Assembly (NCBI RefSeq): GCF_037893015.1 | Contig: NC_133665.1 | Coordinates: 105,181,937-105,245,936 of the forward strand | Reading direction: 5' to 3' | Source: Macrotis lagotis | Lineage: Eukaryota; Chordata; Mammalia; Peramelemorphia; Peramelidae | Length of the DNA stretch: 64,000 nucleotides | Translations under genes and position numbers: made by a program | Shown: positions 45,730 through 59,104 of the stretch, piece by piece | How positions within the stretch are numbered: position 1 is the stretch's first letter | Layout: every line of letters begins with the position of its first letter | The notes under the pieces: generated by a model | What the model saw: only the letters and a program-made list of their open reading frames with translations | Database searches by the model: none | What the model was told of the DNA's origin: nothing

Positions 45730-48140
45730 TACCGATTTAATTATCAGGTGGCCTTCAAGGGAATGCTGGGGGAGGGGGCGCAATGGAACCCCTGGGTCTC
45801 ACTCTAATAAGGCAGAGTACAATGGGACCCCTAGGGCAGAGGCCCCAGGTATCTCCTTTTACACAAAGTGCTTCCTTTCAAAGGAGTCTGGAAGGTCAGA
45901 TTTCTATAAAATGAATTCCAGAAGAGCTAGGAATCTGATTGTAAATCATTTCTGCCCAGAAGATGGTCCTTTCTTTGGAAGACTGCCTGTTTTTGTCACT
46001 GTAGCCTCTTAAAGTGGGGTAGGGTCCCAGCCCTTCTGCAGCATCTATCCCCCTTCCTTGGACACTTCCCCATTTTAATCTCACTGTTCTCCAGTTCTAT
46101 TATTGGTTGAGATCATGACCACAAAACACCCTGTGAGCCTTCAAGTCCCTTATCAGGATGAATCATCATACATCTAGTTGTTCCCCCATTAACAATGGTT
46201 GTCTCCTACCTCTGGGAGAAGGACAATTTAAAAATACTTTTATCTGCAGAGAAATAGGTTCAGAGAATCACAGATGGCTCCAGGCAGGCCCTGAGAAATC
46301 ATCCTAGCCCCACTTCAATTTACAGAAGAGGAGCCTGAAGCCTCATCCAGCTGGGCCTCACCCTCAGGTGTCCAAGCTGATATCTCCACTTAGGGCTCAA
46401 CCTCCCTTTCTCCCTCTCCCTCCTTCCTACTTACTCATCTCTACTCCCCCCCTCCCTCTCTCTCTTCCTCCCTCTCTTCCCCACTTTCCTCCTCCCCTTA
46501 TCCCTGCCCCCCTTCTCTCTCTCAGCTACCCTGCCTGGGATGTTGAAGTCCTAACCTTCAAATACAATAATTACAGCTCCTTCCACATCTTCAGTTCATA
46601 AATTGTCAAATGGAATCACAAATAGCTCTGAATGTCTACCAAGCTGAAGCTTTGTATGTAGGAAACTATTTCTCTGGCCCCAGGCCTGTGGACAAGCTAG
46701 GCCGACTCTCCCAACTAAAAAAGATCTTTTTCCCTTCCCCCTCGTTTTCATTTTTTCTTTTTTTAACCTGAAGACATTCTGACCATGTTGCTTGTTCTTG
46801 CATCCGTCAGCCACCTTTGTTTCAATGTCTCCTATGCCCGTTGGGAAGCTTTGCTGGGGGTTGTGGGGTTAGAGACCAAAGCTTGACTTGCCCATATTAA
46901 TGGCAGCTTTCCTTTGGATGGCGCAGAGGCTGCTCCTGTCTCAGGCTGCCTTCTATGAGGGGCTAGGGGATCTCAAGAGGAACACTTTTTACAAGAGTGC
47001 CATCTACTGCCTCTTCTTACCCCCTTCTAGAAGCAGAGGGGAAATCCATGATTCAAAGGTTGGCTTCAAAATGAAGGGATCAGATCCTTATCTCTGATGT
47101 CTTTGCTATCAGCCTCTTCGGAAATCTGGCCTAAGGTCACTTCCAGTTCTGATGTTCTAGGAATTTATTTAATTATGCTATAATGGCTCAAACTCTGTGA
47201 GCCTTTAAGTCCCTTACAAGGATGAATCATCGTTACCATCTAGTTTTTTACTTGCTTACTCTAGGGTTGGAGCCCAAAAAAGGGGTAGGAGGAATAAAGA
47301 GAGGCAGAAGAGATTCACAGATTAGAGCTACAGACCTTAGAGGTTATATTCTAAAGCCCTCTCCATTTGGGGTACCAGTGTTTTTCTCTTTGCTAGTTTG
47401 TTAAGAGTGGAACAGCTGGTAGGGGAGGTGATGCTTCCCCAAAATGGGAAGTGAAGAGGCCCATGTCCTGCTAGAAATGCTTAACAAGGATGGCAACCCT
47501 GGGCTGCAGTGTGTGTGGGACCCCTGGGAAAAAAGCAGCAGGGTTTGGATGATCACTGGAGACCCAGGGAAGCTCCTGGCTCCTTTTATAAAGCTCTTTT
47601 ATAAAGAAAACTTAAAGATCCAAGGTTTGTAGCCTAACCAAAATATCTTTTTAGGAAGTGAAGCCAGGTGAGGGTTTTCACTCTCCTCTCCCATCCCCAT
47701 CCCCACTGAGGCTTAGGGCAACTTGCAGAAGTCCATGGGGAGCTGCCTCTTTCATCAGGTGGTTCGATTGATAGGATCATGGACTTCAGGCTGGAAGGGA
47801 CTTTGAGAACTACCTGAAAGCTTCCCTTGATTTATGGAAAAGGCTTAGCGACCTTCCCTCATGTCATATATGTAATAAGGGCCAGCCAAGTTTTGAACTT
47901 GAGTCTTCCAGCTCCGGAAGTCATCTTCTGCTTCAAAGGTCAAGCCAAGCCCCTGGACCTCGAGTACCTGCTTCTTTTCTGGAGCAGAGAGGAGACTCAA
48001 GTTCCCAAGAATGCACTTCCCTGACCCACATATGGCAGCAATGAAGGCACACAGATGACAGGTGACAGGTGACCATGTGCTTGCACATGTGCTTCTCGAG
48101 TCTTGATTCCCTCATTTGTGTTTGCATGTGTCTATGTGTA
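45730..48140. other. Intergenic DNA with local duplications
   Basis: Holds repeat B copies (46131-46179, 47194-47246), repeat A copy 2, a pyrimidine-rich tract at 46380-46525 and MIR-like traces. No exon recognised. Confidence 0.45.
47405..47579 (+). repeat. Local direct repeat A, copy 2
   Basis: AGAGTGGAACAGCTGGTAGG ... TGTCCTGCTAGAAATG ... TGGAGACCCAGGGAAGCTCC matches copy 1 at 45574-45729 and lacks the L1 found there. A second direct pair, B, lies at 46131-46179 and 47194-47246 (GTGAGCCT.CAAGTCCCTTA, GGATGAATCATC). Confidence 0.6.
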
Positions 48141-48141
48141 G

Positions 48142-48330
48142 TTGTTTGTTGTTTAGACTCACTCTGACCCCATTTGCCATTTCCTTCTCATTTTACAGAT
48201 GAGGAAACTGAGGCAAACAGGATGAAGTGACTTGCCCAGGGTCACTTGCCAGTGTCTGAGGTCACATTTGAAGTCAGGTCTTCCTGACTCCTGGGCTGCC
48301 TCTCTATCCACATACTCACCCATCTAGTGA
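48142..48330 (-). repeat. Older MAR1-type SINE, antisense
   Basis: CTCACTCTGACCCCATTTGC, CATTTCCTTCTCATTTTACA, AGTGACTTGCCCAGGGTCAC and GTCAGGTCTTCCTGACTCCT in antisense order. Confidence 0.75.
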
Positions 48331-48384
48331 CTTGGTGACCTCATACTCAAGTCCAAATTTCTAAGGTGGAGACCTCTAGAACCA

Positions 48385-48650
48385 GGCTACAAAATGGAGA
48401 TTTATTCAATAGTCAATAGGATTTACAAGATACTGTTAAGCCACACAATACAGGAAAAAGTCAAAATCAGGGGCCCTGCTCTCAAGGAGCTTACATCCCT
48501 GAGAGGGAAGACATGAAAACAATTCTCTCCTAAAATCTCAGAGGAAAACCTGGTGAGTGCCTCTGACAGGTGGGACTTGACCTGGCTCTTGAAGGGAGTC
48601 AGGGAAGCCATGAGGCACAGGTGAGAAAAGAGCATTCCAGGCATGGTGGG
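48385..48650 (-). repeat. L2 3' end, antisense
   Basis: GGCCCTGCTCTCAAGGAGCT, CCTGGCTCTTGAAGGGAGTC, AGAGCATTCCAGGCATGGTG and GGCAGCCAGTGAAAATGGAC closely follow antisense L2. Confidence 0.7.
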
Positions 48651-51294
48651 CAGCCAGTGAAAATGGACCAAGTAGGGAGATGGAACTGGATGTGCTGGCA
48701 ACACCATCCAGGACAGGGGAGTCCAGTGTGTAACCCAGACCCACCAACATGGGGCTGGGCAGTCTCTTCTCACCTTGGCCTCTTTCCAAAGTCTGTTCGT
48801 TCACAGAAATAGTGGTGTAATATCTCTTTAATTGCTACAAAATAGAAAGATAAGCAAACTTTTGTGAGCTTTACATTTCTATTTCATTCTCTTTTATGTG
48901 GTTGTTTCAAGTGATTGGAATAAAAATAGTGAGCTTGGCTTAATGGTCATCCAAGTCCCAGGCCTGGACTTAGCTTCCTGCTGATCTAAGCTTTACAACT
49001 GGGAAGCAAGTTTTTCCCCTCTGGTCCCCTTAGGTTTGTGAGCTTCCAAAAACATACCATATTACCATATTGCCAACACAATTAGGAAAAGGCTCAAAAG
49101 CCACAGGCAAAGTCACAGGATCTCAAACAAGCTACACAGACCCTTTCATTACCCCTGGTTTCTACTACTCGGTGTTTCCCTTCAAAAGACTGGCTACACT
49201 GGCTCTGGAGAAAAAAGGTGAAATTTCATTTGCCTTCTTTGATGCAAAGTGGGATCATGGGGTGTTTCTGCTCTCTGGGGTCTGCTGGGGAGGTGGCCTG
49301 TCCTCTTGCTATTTCTAAGTCCTTGGATGCATTTGCTTCTTTGGTCCTGGGAGTTGGGGTTAAGGAGCAGGGAGGGCATCAACCCTGCCCTGCTCCAAGT
49401 GTTCAAATACTAATCAAAGACCAGAACAGGGCTTGTGAGAAATTGATTCCCTTTTCTCCCATGCTCTTTTACCTAAGAACTCAAGGGAAACCCAGCAATG
49501 TGACATTATCCCCACTTTGCCCAGCTCTCTACTGGCTCCTAAGGGGCCTGTCAAAGAGCTCTATGCTAAGAGGTCATTTGCCTTGAAATAGTGGCTTCAG
49601 AGTAGCCAGTGTCTCCTTATTCCTCTTACTCTACACAGAAAACTCCCAGTGACTTTGGACTTTTTTTTCACTTTTAGCCTGAACTTTCTCATTGAAATCG
49701 TTATCCTGTAAGTATTTTTATTACTACCCATTTCCCCAAAACCCAGAAAAGGACAAGGTCTTGAGGTTTTTCCAAGAGGTTGGATAACATCCAAGGATCC
49801 AAGTTTGGGCAAAGGAGGTAGGTCTACTGCAATGGGAGTGTTGAGCCTAAGAATACTGATCTTAGGAGTCAAGAGATATGCAACTTAAGTAGATTGAGCA
49901 CTTTTCCAAACATTCCCTTGCCTTACCCATTTCCTAAGGAAAATAAACTTGCTGGAAAGATATCAGGGATTAATGATTGATCCTCAGGGGAATTACTAGC
50001 TCTGATGTTGACTTCTCTGATACAAATTCCTAGAGGGAAAATTCCCAAGTGCTATTTCCCAGGACATATGTGTCTATCTGAATTTATCATTTATTTTCTT
50101 CCCAGAGGAATTCGCAGTTTTGATCTATTTATCCAAATAAACACCCTTCTGTAAATCTGTTTTTCTGGGGGTGTGGGTGGGAGCTACACATGGGGCCTAG
50201 GCCTATCTGTGAATGGGGAGCAGTGAATGAGTCTAGAGGGCTTCCTTAGCCTGCCTGTTTGTAGGAAGACCCTCTGGGCATTTCTAGTTTGTTCCATGTT
50301 GATCTGTGAGGTATAAGTATAGTCCACCTGATGCCTCTTGCTGGGGGTACAGAAGACCAGCATTGGGGGTAAAGGAAAGACCACTCAGAAACACCTGCTA
50401 TCCCATGTCCATATCTTGGATTCAGATCTAGCCCCTGTCTACTTGGCACCAGTGTGTGATGGGGTATGGGTGAGGGAGAAGGTGGCAGGACCACTAGCCC
50501 GAAGATCAGGGGTGGACTCTGGCACCAACTCAAGGTAATGATTTTCTGTAGGTCTGGGACAGACCCTGCAGGTTGAACTGGCTGTGGACACTCTGCGGTT
50601 AGATTTCCCAGGTTCCATCTCTTGCCATCCCCAGCATGCCACCCGCCCACTCTTCTTGAGAGATCTGCAGAGCCGCCCTGCTTGGCTCAAGTCCTAACTG
50701 TTGTCCCTACAACATCCATCCCCTCCTCACAATTTACCCTCTCCTCACTGCTACAAATTTTTACCTTTCCACATTTCTGAGCTCCAGGATGCCCCCTCCC
50801 TCTTCACCCCCATCTCTTGCCCACAGACAACTGGGCTGTGACCTTTCTCTCCAGGCTGGGCATCCCCTTACAAGGCTCATTGCCCTTCCATACACTCATC
50901 GACAAACCTTGCAGGTCTCCAGGTGGTGTAGGCACATCTGGGAATGAGGCCCATGTGACTGTATCCACAGGCATGTCTAGGGGCAAGCCAGGCACAAGCA
51001 CCTGTCTGCCTTCAATCCCTCTAACAAGGAGTCCCTGACTCCTCCACAGGTGGCTCCTCATTTCACCTATTTCCCATGACAAACTCCTCTAGGGCAAACA
51101 TTCATCACAAGCTAAGATGGTCTGATGAATCTGGACCCCCATCAGCCTTTGGTAGTGCTAGGGAACCTCTTCCTACCCTGGGCAACCCCCCTACTATCCA
51201 CTCAATCCTTTCTGTTGCTCCTGCTCCCAGGTGGTGAAAAGAAAGTGATGAAGCAACCTGTTCAACATTCAAGCTGCAGCCTCACAAAGCCTAA
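48651..51294. other. Intergenic DNA downstream of C3orf62
   Basis: G/C-richer, largely repeat-poor DNA. Open frames up to 134 codons (for example 50246-50650 minus) have no recognisable domain. No RNA gene seen. Confidence 0.4.
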
Positions 51295-52267
51295 CCTGGT
51301 AGCTTGGCAATCCTTTTATTCCTAAAAGTTGTCTCCTTTTTCACAAAAAGGGCTTGGTGGGAATTTGAGCCCTGCCAGGACAGCAGCCCTGATGGGGATA
51401 GCCCAGGTCTAGGAAGAGTGGAAGGGCGAGAGGCTCTGGGCTCATTCCCATTCAGTCCTATTTGGTACCCCTTGACCTTGGCCCTGTGTCTCTCTTCCAG
51501 TTCTTCTTGCTACCATGCTAACAGTTCATGGGGTGGGACGGGGGAGCCTTGTGCAGCTTCCTTTCCTTTTCCCCAAAGAGCGGGGATAAGAGCTCACAAG
51601 CCCCAGGGGCAGGAAGAGAGAGGACATGATTGGAGGTCCATCTGCCCAGGCCAAGGCTGGCTTGAACAGGGTCCTCTCTACCACTGTCCTGCCCTCACAC
51701 TCCAGACCAAGGTCTTCCTCCCTACTTAATGGAGCAAGATGAGATTGGAGTGGGATGTCCTCCTCTCTAGGCCCAGAGAGATGGACCCATCACCACTCGG
51801 AAAACTTGCTGGCCTCAGACTTCCACAGAGCTTCTGATCAGAGTGCTGGTCTTTGAGGAAAGCAGGTCTCAGTTTCCTTCCATCTAAATGAGACTAGAAT
51901 AGAGGTCCCAAGGGTCGGGCACCAGTCTTGCTAGGGATGCAGTAAACTGGGAAAGGACTAGCTTGCAGGCCCTTGGACATTGGCTGTATTTATAAAGCAA
52001 TTAGGAAACAGATTCAAAGTATTGAGGAAAGTAAGCAAAACCAAGAAAAAGAAAAATCATAAAAACTAAACTGCAGAGAAAAAGGATAGTGATGAAAGAT
52101 ATGGTAAAGAAAAGGTATAGGGATAGACATGACAGAATTTGGAACATTCTTTTAAGGAGCTGATTGCCAAAGGCCCTTGGGCATTCCTGAGCCACAGCTT
52201 TCCTGGCAAGTCCTAAATGAATACCACAAAAATCAAGGGGAAAAACGAAAGCTAAAATGAACTCCTC
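51295..52267 (-). other. C3orf62: C3orf62 3' UTR, inferred
   Basis: Runs from the C3orf62 stop to the first minus-strand AATAAA (plus-strand TTTATT at 51315-51320). No repeat interrupts it. The end point is a guess from that hexamer. Confidence 0.4.
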
Positions 52268-52534
<267 letters not shown>

Positions 52535-53439
52535 TTAAAAATAAAAAAAAAAATTGCATTCAAATGTGTACAATAAGCATTCAGAAATTTTTCATTGATA
52601 ATTCAGAGCTCTGAGTGGTTCAGAGGATCTACTGGAATGTCAAACAAACCTGGCCATCCTTGCCCAGGCTTCTTTCACTCAAATTCATAGCTACCATCCT
52701 TAATGACAGAGTAAAGTGGGGCTAGTATCTGGCACAGGAAAGGCACCAATGGGGATATTTGGAATCACGAATGTTGTTTCTCAGAGTCAGTGTGACCCAT
52801 TTTCTTGGGTTTATATTGACTGAACAGTCGACCTTTTGAAAAAAATGGGCAACTGTTGCTTCTTGCTGTTCCCTTCTCAGATTCCAAAACGGAGGTTCCA
52901 CAAAACTCCCAAGCCCCCTGCTTCAGTGATTTCTAGTGGATTTACAATTAGACGGTGTGTTAGAGATCATATAGTGTAGTGCTTCACAGAGAACCATATA
53001 GGGCCAACCCTGGTAACCCCATGCACACGCAGGAACAGACCCTGTGAGACACAAGGCTCTAAGCCAATTGTCTCATTTATGAGGAAATTCAGATAATGAG
53101 GACTGTATTGGTGTCGAGTAGGGATCTTAAAACCCATCTAACCCACTCACTCCCACTAACAAGAAACTCGATTCTAGAAAGTTTGTTTGTGGTATTCATT
53201 TTTTATCTTTATACCTACTCCACAGGGCTCCATACCTAGTGTTTGCTGAATCCTATTGCCCACTGTTACATAGGCACTAAATGAGGCTCAGGATTCAAAC
53301 CCAGGCTTTCTGCTCTATCCAATCCTCTTTCCTCTACACCATCCTGTCTTTCCAATAGTGTCTCACAGGTTAAGTAGAAAAGGTGGGATTTGAAGTCAGA
53401 TCCTTCCTCTCCCAAGCACTACCCCACACTGCCTCCCCT

Positions 53440-53585
53440 TAAATAAAAAAAAGAAAAAACTTTAAGGGCAATGGGATGAAATAACTTGCCCAAGGTCACA
53501 CAGCTGGGCAATTATTAAGTGTCTGAAGTCAGGTCCTCCTGAGTCCAGGACTGGTGCTCTATCCACTGAACCACCTAGCTGCCCT
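53440..53585 (-). repeat. Marsupial tRNA-type SINE
   Basis: Antisense: GCCCAAGGTCACACAGCTGG, GGCAATTATTAAGTGTCTGA, AGTCCAGGACTGGTGCTCTA and ACCACCTAGCTGCCC. In the C3orf62 intron. Confidence 0.87.
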
Positions 53586-53675
53586 AAGTGTTCTTTCCAT
53601 TGTACTACATGGTCTGCAAAGAAAGGATGAGACAAAGCATAATGTCACCCCAACTTTTCCAAATGAAGACCACCT

Positions 53676-53850
53676 TTATTTTTGAAAAGGTGTGTTTGTT
53701 AATAGGAACAATAGAGAAAGTGCTGAATCTGGAAGCAGAGAACCTAGATTCACATGTGGGCTCTGCCATTTCCTAATTCAACATCTCTGAACCTTAAAGC
53801 TTTAGTTTCCCAACTGGAGAACAGGAAAAAGGACTGGACTAGATGACTTC
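53676..53850 (+). repeat. MIR-like SINE
   Basis: TGCTGAATCTGGAAGCAGAG, AACCTAGATTCACATGTGGG, CTCTGCCATTTCC and GGACTGGACTAGATGACTTC in MIR order. Confidence 0.65.
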
Positions 53851-54036
53851 CACCTCTCACTCTAGAATCCTGACCCAGAAGCAAGAATCCCTTCAGGCTT
53901 GGAGGTTAAGGGTAAAAGAGGAAGCAGAGAGAGGCATCCTGGGACTACTGTGTCCATCTCTACCTGAAGCTGGCTGGGTCCTGCTTCAGTCCCAGCCACA
54001 TGGGGTCATAGAAAGAGCATTAAATATGGAGTCAAG

Positions 54037-54182
54037 GGTTCAGCTAGGTGGCACAGTAGGTACAGTACTGGTCCTGGAGTCAGGATGACCTGAGTTCAAA
54101 TCTGGCCTCAGACAATTAATAATTACCTAGCTGTGTGGCCTTGGGCAAGCCACTTAATCCCATTGCCTTGCAAAACCCAAAA
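54037..54182 (+). repeat. Marsupial tRNA-type SINE
   Basis: TTCAGCTAGGTGGCACAGTA head, GAGTTCAAATCTGGCCTCAG, TGTGTGGCCTTGGGCAAGCC. Short duplicated flank TGGAGTCAA on both sides. Confidence 0.88.
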
Positions 54183-54524
54183 AGAAACCTGGAGTCAAAA
54201 AAGTGAGTTTGACCTCCAACTCTGCTATTTAATTCCTAGTATAACTTCCTCATCTGGAAAAGATCTCTAAAGCCCATTTAGCTTCAAATCCTATGACCCT
54301 AAGTCATATAACTAGTTATGATAAGTATTAAAATGAGAAACATTTTGTTATCCTGGAACCAAATGAAGTCATTGGGTGCTGTGAGGTTCCCAGAACACAT
54401 TGGGTTGCTGTACTTTTTTGAAAGGAGAAACACAGCACAGACCATTCAAAACCAATTATTTGCAATCTCCCATCTATCAAAACTTTTTTTTAAAGAAAAC
54501 CAGTGGTAGTCTGCTAGTATAGGT

Positions 54525-54905
54525 CTGATCAGGTCACTCCCTCCATTAAAAACCACCAGTCAGTCAGTCAACAATCATTTATCAGTGACTCTTCACTGCC
54601 TACAATACAAAGGCCAAATTATCAGCCCAGCATTAGGGTGTCCCTTCACAAAGCTCCATTTCCAGCCTTCATGTTTCCTGACCAGACTCCACACTTTTCC
54701 TACCTCTGTAGCTTTGCTCATGCTGACTTATGTCTAGAATGCCTTTCCCCATCTCTACCTTCCATCCTTCTATCCATTCCTTCAAGTCAGCTCCAAACAC
54801 CACCTCTAAAAAACCTTCATGGATTTCCCCAACCAATTAATCTTTTTCACGACCTCTACCATGGCCTCTACCTCTCTTAATGAACCCATCACATTCTTTT
54901 TTTAT
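54525..54905 (+). repeat. L2 LINE 3' end, sense
   Basis: GACTCTTCACTGCCTACAAT, CTTCACAAAGCTCCATTTCC, GTCTAGAATGCCTTTCCCCA and TTCAAGTCAGCTCCAAACAC follow the sense L2 end (consensus 'ggctccctatcacctccag' to 'cttcaagtcccagctaaaa'). Confidence 0.65.
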
Positions 54906-55077
54906 ATGCCAGACACTGGAAATTTGTGGCCCCAACATCTGTCCCCCCCTCAAGAATCCATCAAGGATTTCTCCTTTTCCAGGTCACATTTTAGCTGTTC
55001 CCAGAGGACAAGACCTGATCAATGGCTTTAATGAATCTTACTCTTTTCAGTTTACAACTGCTAACAATCTTCAAATT

Positions 55078-55236
55078 GGGGCAGCTAGGTGGCACAGTGG
55101 ATAGAGCACCAGCCTTGGAGTCAGGAGTAACCTAGGTTCAAATCTGGCCTCAGACACTTAATAATTACCAGACAATAACTACCTAGCTGTGTGGCCTTAG
55201 GCAAGTCACTTAATCCCATTTACATTGCAAAAAAAA
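55078..55236 (+). repeat. Marsupial tRNA-type SINE
   Basis: GGGGCAGCTAGGTGGCACAG head to poly(A), with an extra ACCAGACAATAACT inside the 'ATAATTACC' segment. Flanked by AATCTTCAAATT on both sides. It lies only about 95 bp downstream (in transcription terms) of the C3orf62 middle exon. Confidence 0.9.
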
Positions 55237-55282
55237 ATCTTCAAATTAAAAACCATGACGCTGACTTGATTCTCTTACTTTA

Positions 55283-55465
<183 letters not shown>

Positions 55466-56180
55466 TTAGGTTCTTTTTCAATAATGTACTGAGCAGGGAA
55501 ACCAGAGCTATCAAGTAGAGTGATGAGGCAAACCTTCTGGTGATCTTAAATTCTCAGTGATAGCCTGAATGGAATAAAAGCCTTGGTAAATAAATAAAAG
55601 GCAAAGTATAAGAAAAGTCCATAGGTGTTGGGCTAGTTGTGATAATGAACTTTTGGGAGTGTTGTCCTGATTCATCGCAAGTCCAGCTGGCAGTGAGATG
55701 GCTCACACGGGCTGAGACACGGGAACCTTGTCTTTTTTAGGCACAGTGCCTAAAATTGCAGGTCCTGAGGATACTAAGAACCAGGATTTGTTTTGGGACA
55801 GGAGAGAAGACAATGGGGGGAACACATTCAGATGGGAGTTAGGGATGAAGGGACTTGTGGGAACATAAGGAGAGATGGGAAGAGACAGAGTAGAGCAACT
55901 GGGGGCCTAGCAGGAGCACAAACAGGAGGGCAGAGCAAACCTCAAGAAAAGCTTTGAGAAACATTGAGACCAAAGGAATAAGGAAGATAATCTGAGGTGT
56001 TCTTTATGCTATAAAGAACAATAAGGATACACAGCTAAGTTTGACAGAAAAACAAGTTGTGCATGTGTACTTTCTAACCTGTGTTTTTGTGGCATGAAAA
56101 ATTGGAGGTTTGTGATACTTACCACCTGGCTTTGTATTCAGACTTTCAAGGCAGGTCAATTTTAGGATTCTTGAAAAGCA

Positions 56181-56300
56181 AATTCAATTCAACAAATATT
56201 TATTAATCGCCTATGTGCAAGGCCCTGGACTAGGCTAAGGATACAAAGGCAAAACAATGAAATAGTCCTTACCCTCCAATAGTTTACATTCTACTAAATT
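56181..56300 (-). repeat. L2 3' end, antisense
   Basis: AATTCAACAAATATTTATTA, ATCGCCTATGTGCAAGGCCC and CCTCCAATAGTTTACATTCT are the antisense L2 terminus. Confidence 0.65.
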
Positions 56301-56546
56301 AGCAGGGCCAGATTTGGGAAGTTATTTTTATGTTTTTTCTTGAATAGACTCTAGGGATAAGAGTAGAAGATCTAGAATATTCTCTTCAAAAACTATCATC
56401 TGGTCTTATTATAGCTACATATTTTCCATTCTTTGCCTTTAGCGATACCTTAGGCTCTCTAGAAGACATTCAATTTGTGTTTTTTTAAAGTACCATTACA
56501 AAGAATCATTCGATTTCTTTTTCTATTTTTGTTTCAGAATAGGTCT

Positions 56547-56696
56547 TGGGGTGGACTAGGTGGTGCAGTGGATAGAGCTCCAGCCCCGCTGGAGTCAGTA
56601 GGACCTAAGTTCAAATCTGGCCTCAGACACTTAATAATTTCCTGCTGTGTAACTTTGGGCAAGTCACTTAACCCCACTGCCTTGCAAAAAAAAAAA
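56547..56696 (+). repeat. Marsupial tRNA-type SINE
   Basis: GGGGTGGACTAGGTGGTGCA head to an A13 tail. Flanked by AATAGGTCT. It carries a small CCCCGC insertion near CCAGCC. Confidence 0.88.
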
Positions 56697-56983
56697 AAAT
56701 AGGTCTCCTCATCTCACCCAGGGAAGTTTTCTTAGATCCACTCCCAATACTGATTGACACAGGAGTTTTGACCTGGTCTGGTTTGTCTCCCGCCACCAAC
56801 CACCACCACCACCAGATTAATGCTATATTAAATATGAACACCTATAAATCAGAATTCTTAAAGGGATCTCAGCTTTCCTGATAGTTGAAATTACAGACAT
56901 GTGCCACATCATCCATAAAATTTTTCTTCTAGAAATGAGAAACATCTTAAAATGCAATACTTAAAATACTAGATTAAAAATCA

Positions 56984-57424
<441 letters not shown>

Positions 57425-57604
57425 TTATATTAGAAATACTTGAATACATAAAATGGCAGGAAATACTTATAAGGAACTGGACCTACAACCTCCTCTTCTT
57501 TAATCCTTGGGGTTTTTTTTCATCCATTTACCTGGGCTTTACTGAGCGCTACTATAAGAGGCTTCACCATATATATGCCCCACTGCCTGGTTTTGAATGA
57601 ATTT

Positions 57605-57770
57605 GTTCTTTATCCTTGAAGGAGACCATGACACCAAGGAGGTGATGCCGTGACAAGCTTGTGGATTTGAGTGAGGGGGATGCTATGCTAGGTTACCAGC
57701 TTCACTTTCTCCTCCAGAATCATCTGGGTCCAAGTGGCCAGATATGAATCAGGATGACCCCAAACTACTC
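57605..57770 (+). repeat. Marsupial interspersed SINE-like repeat
   Basis: TCTTTATCCTTGAAGGAGAC, CATGACACCAAGGAGGTGAT, TTCACTTTCTCCTCCAGAAT and GGTCCAAGTGGCCAGATATG have the same block order as 1660-1815. Confidence 0.5.
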
Positions 57771-58640
57771 TGTACAAAGTTCATACTTAAAACTCATTGA
57801 GTCCTTATCTAATAACCCCAGCTAAGGCCCATCAAAATTGAGTCACTTCTACAAGTCAAGTTCTCTTACTCCAAAATCATCACGTCCCCCTTGAGGTCTT
57901 GAAGACACACTTTCCTTCCAGCACCCTAGTAAATGCAACTTCTTTACTCATTGCCTGCCAACTAACAACGTAGAACATTTGCTTACACTATGAAACCTGT
58001 ATTAACAAGACCATGGAGTCAGGAGGCCTGTTCACTGATTAGAGCTGTAAGGGGTCTAATGGGCCATCAAATCAATTTCTTTTACATACAGTTGAGGGAA
58101 TGAAGAATCTAAGAGGCTCTGAACTTATACAAATTCATACAAGTAATAAATAATAGGGCTGGGAGCTGAAATGTGGTCCTTTGACTCCAAACTTGCCTTC
58201 TTTCCCAAATCCAAAAACATTTACTGGTTATGATTGTGGGCAAATTGCCAACCTTTCAGATCCTCAAGCTTTCTCATTTATAAAATGTTTATAATAATAT
58301 TTCTTTGAAACATTAAAAGAATTTATCAATCTAATAACTGTAAATGCTATATGGAAATTTGATTTTTTCAAAGATTGTTGTAAAAAAAATTTGGCAAATA
58401 TGAAAGCTCTATGATCATGAGTTATTATTCTGACCAGAATCTATAACTAGTTGAAAAAAAGGCCTTTCAGTAATAAAACTGGACGGGCAGAGACAGGTAT
58501 AATGAAATCTATCAAAAATGAATATTGAAAATTATGTCTATGTGTAATTAGGGGGAAAGAGCTAAAAACAAAACCAGAAGGATAATTCCTCCCACCCCCA
58601 GAAATCAAGAAAATGCAATCTTTGAAGGACCTTTTCTCCA
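57771..58640. other. C3orf62 intron 1, no recognised feature
   Basis: Ordinary A/T-rich intronic DNA. A weak MIR-like trace lies at 58040-58200. No exon recognised. Confidence 0.4.
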
Positions 58641-58760
58641 ATGAATGAAGTCAGGATGATTGAGGTTCAAATCCAACCTCAAGACCCTGATCAGCCTGTT
58701 TCACTCTGGGAAGTCACTAAATTCATAGCTTTTTGATCTGTAAAATGAAGTTGAGAACAG
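58640..58760 (+). repeat. MIR-like relic
   Basis: GTCAGGATGATTGAGGTTCA, AATCCAACCTC and TTTTTGATCTGTAAAATGAA are in MIR order. Confidence 0.55.
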
Positions 58761-58902
58761 CACTCCTTTCCCACCGTGGTGAATGTTTGCCCACCTAAGA
58801 GGGCCGCGCCTTCTTGCTCTCTCAGGGTCTTCACGTCTCCTCCTAGCTCTCCAGAGCCTGCTCAAACCAGGGGTGCTCAGTTATTCCTGAAATATCAGAC
58901 AA

Positions 58903-59104
58903 GGCGGCCCTCAGGGCCCAGGCCGTCCTCGGGGGAGACCGTCCTCGGGGCCAGACCGTCCTCAGGGCCAGGCGGCCCTCGGGGCCCAGGCCGTCCTCGG
59001 GGCCAGGCCGAATCGGGGCCAGGCGGCCCTGACGGGAGGCCGTCCTCCGGGCCAGGCGAACCTCGGGGCCAGGCCGTCCTCCGGGCCAGGCGGCCCTCGG
59101 GGGA
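58903..59104. repeat. 17-bp GC-rich minisatellite
   Basis: About twelve tandem units of 16-18 bp with consensus GGCCGTCCTCGGGGCCA. Variants include GGCGGCCCTCGGGGCCCA and GACCGTCCTCAGGGCCA. It lies in C3orf62 intron 1. Long open frames on both strands here result from the stop-poor repeat. Confidence 0.9.

Noticed and set aside
49218-51729. Open frames of 122-141 codons (49218-49586, 50246-50650, 51304-51729)
   Set aside because: No recognisable domains, no splice or conservation signal; lengths are within chance for this base composition.
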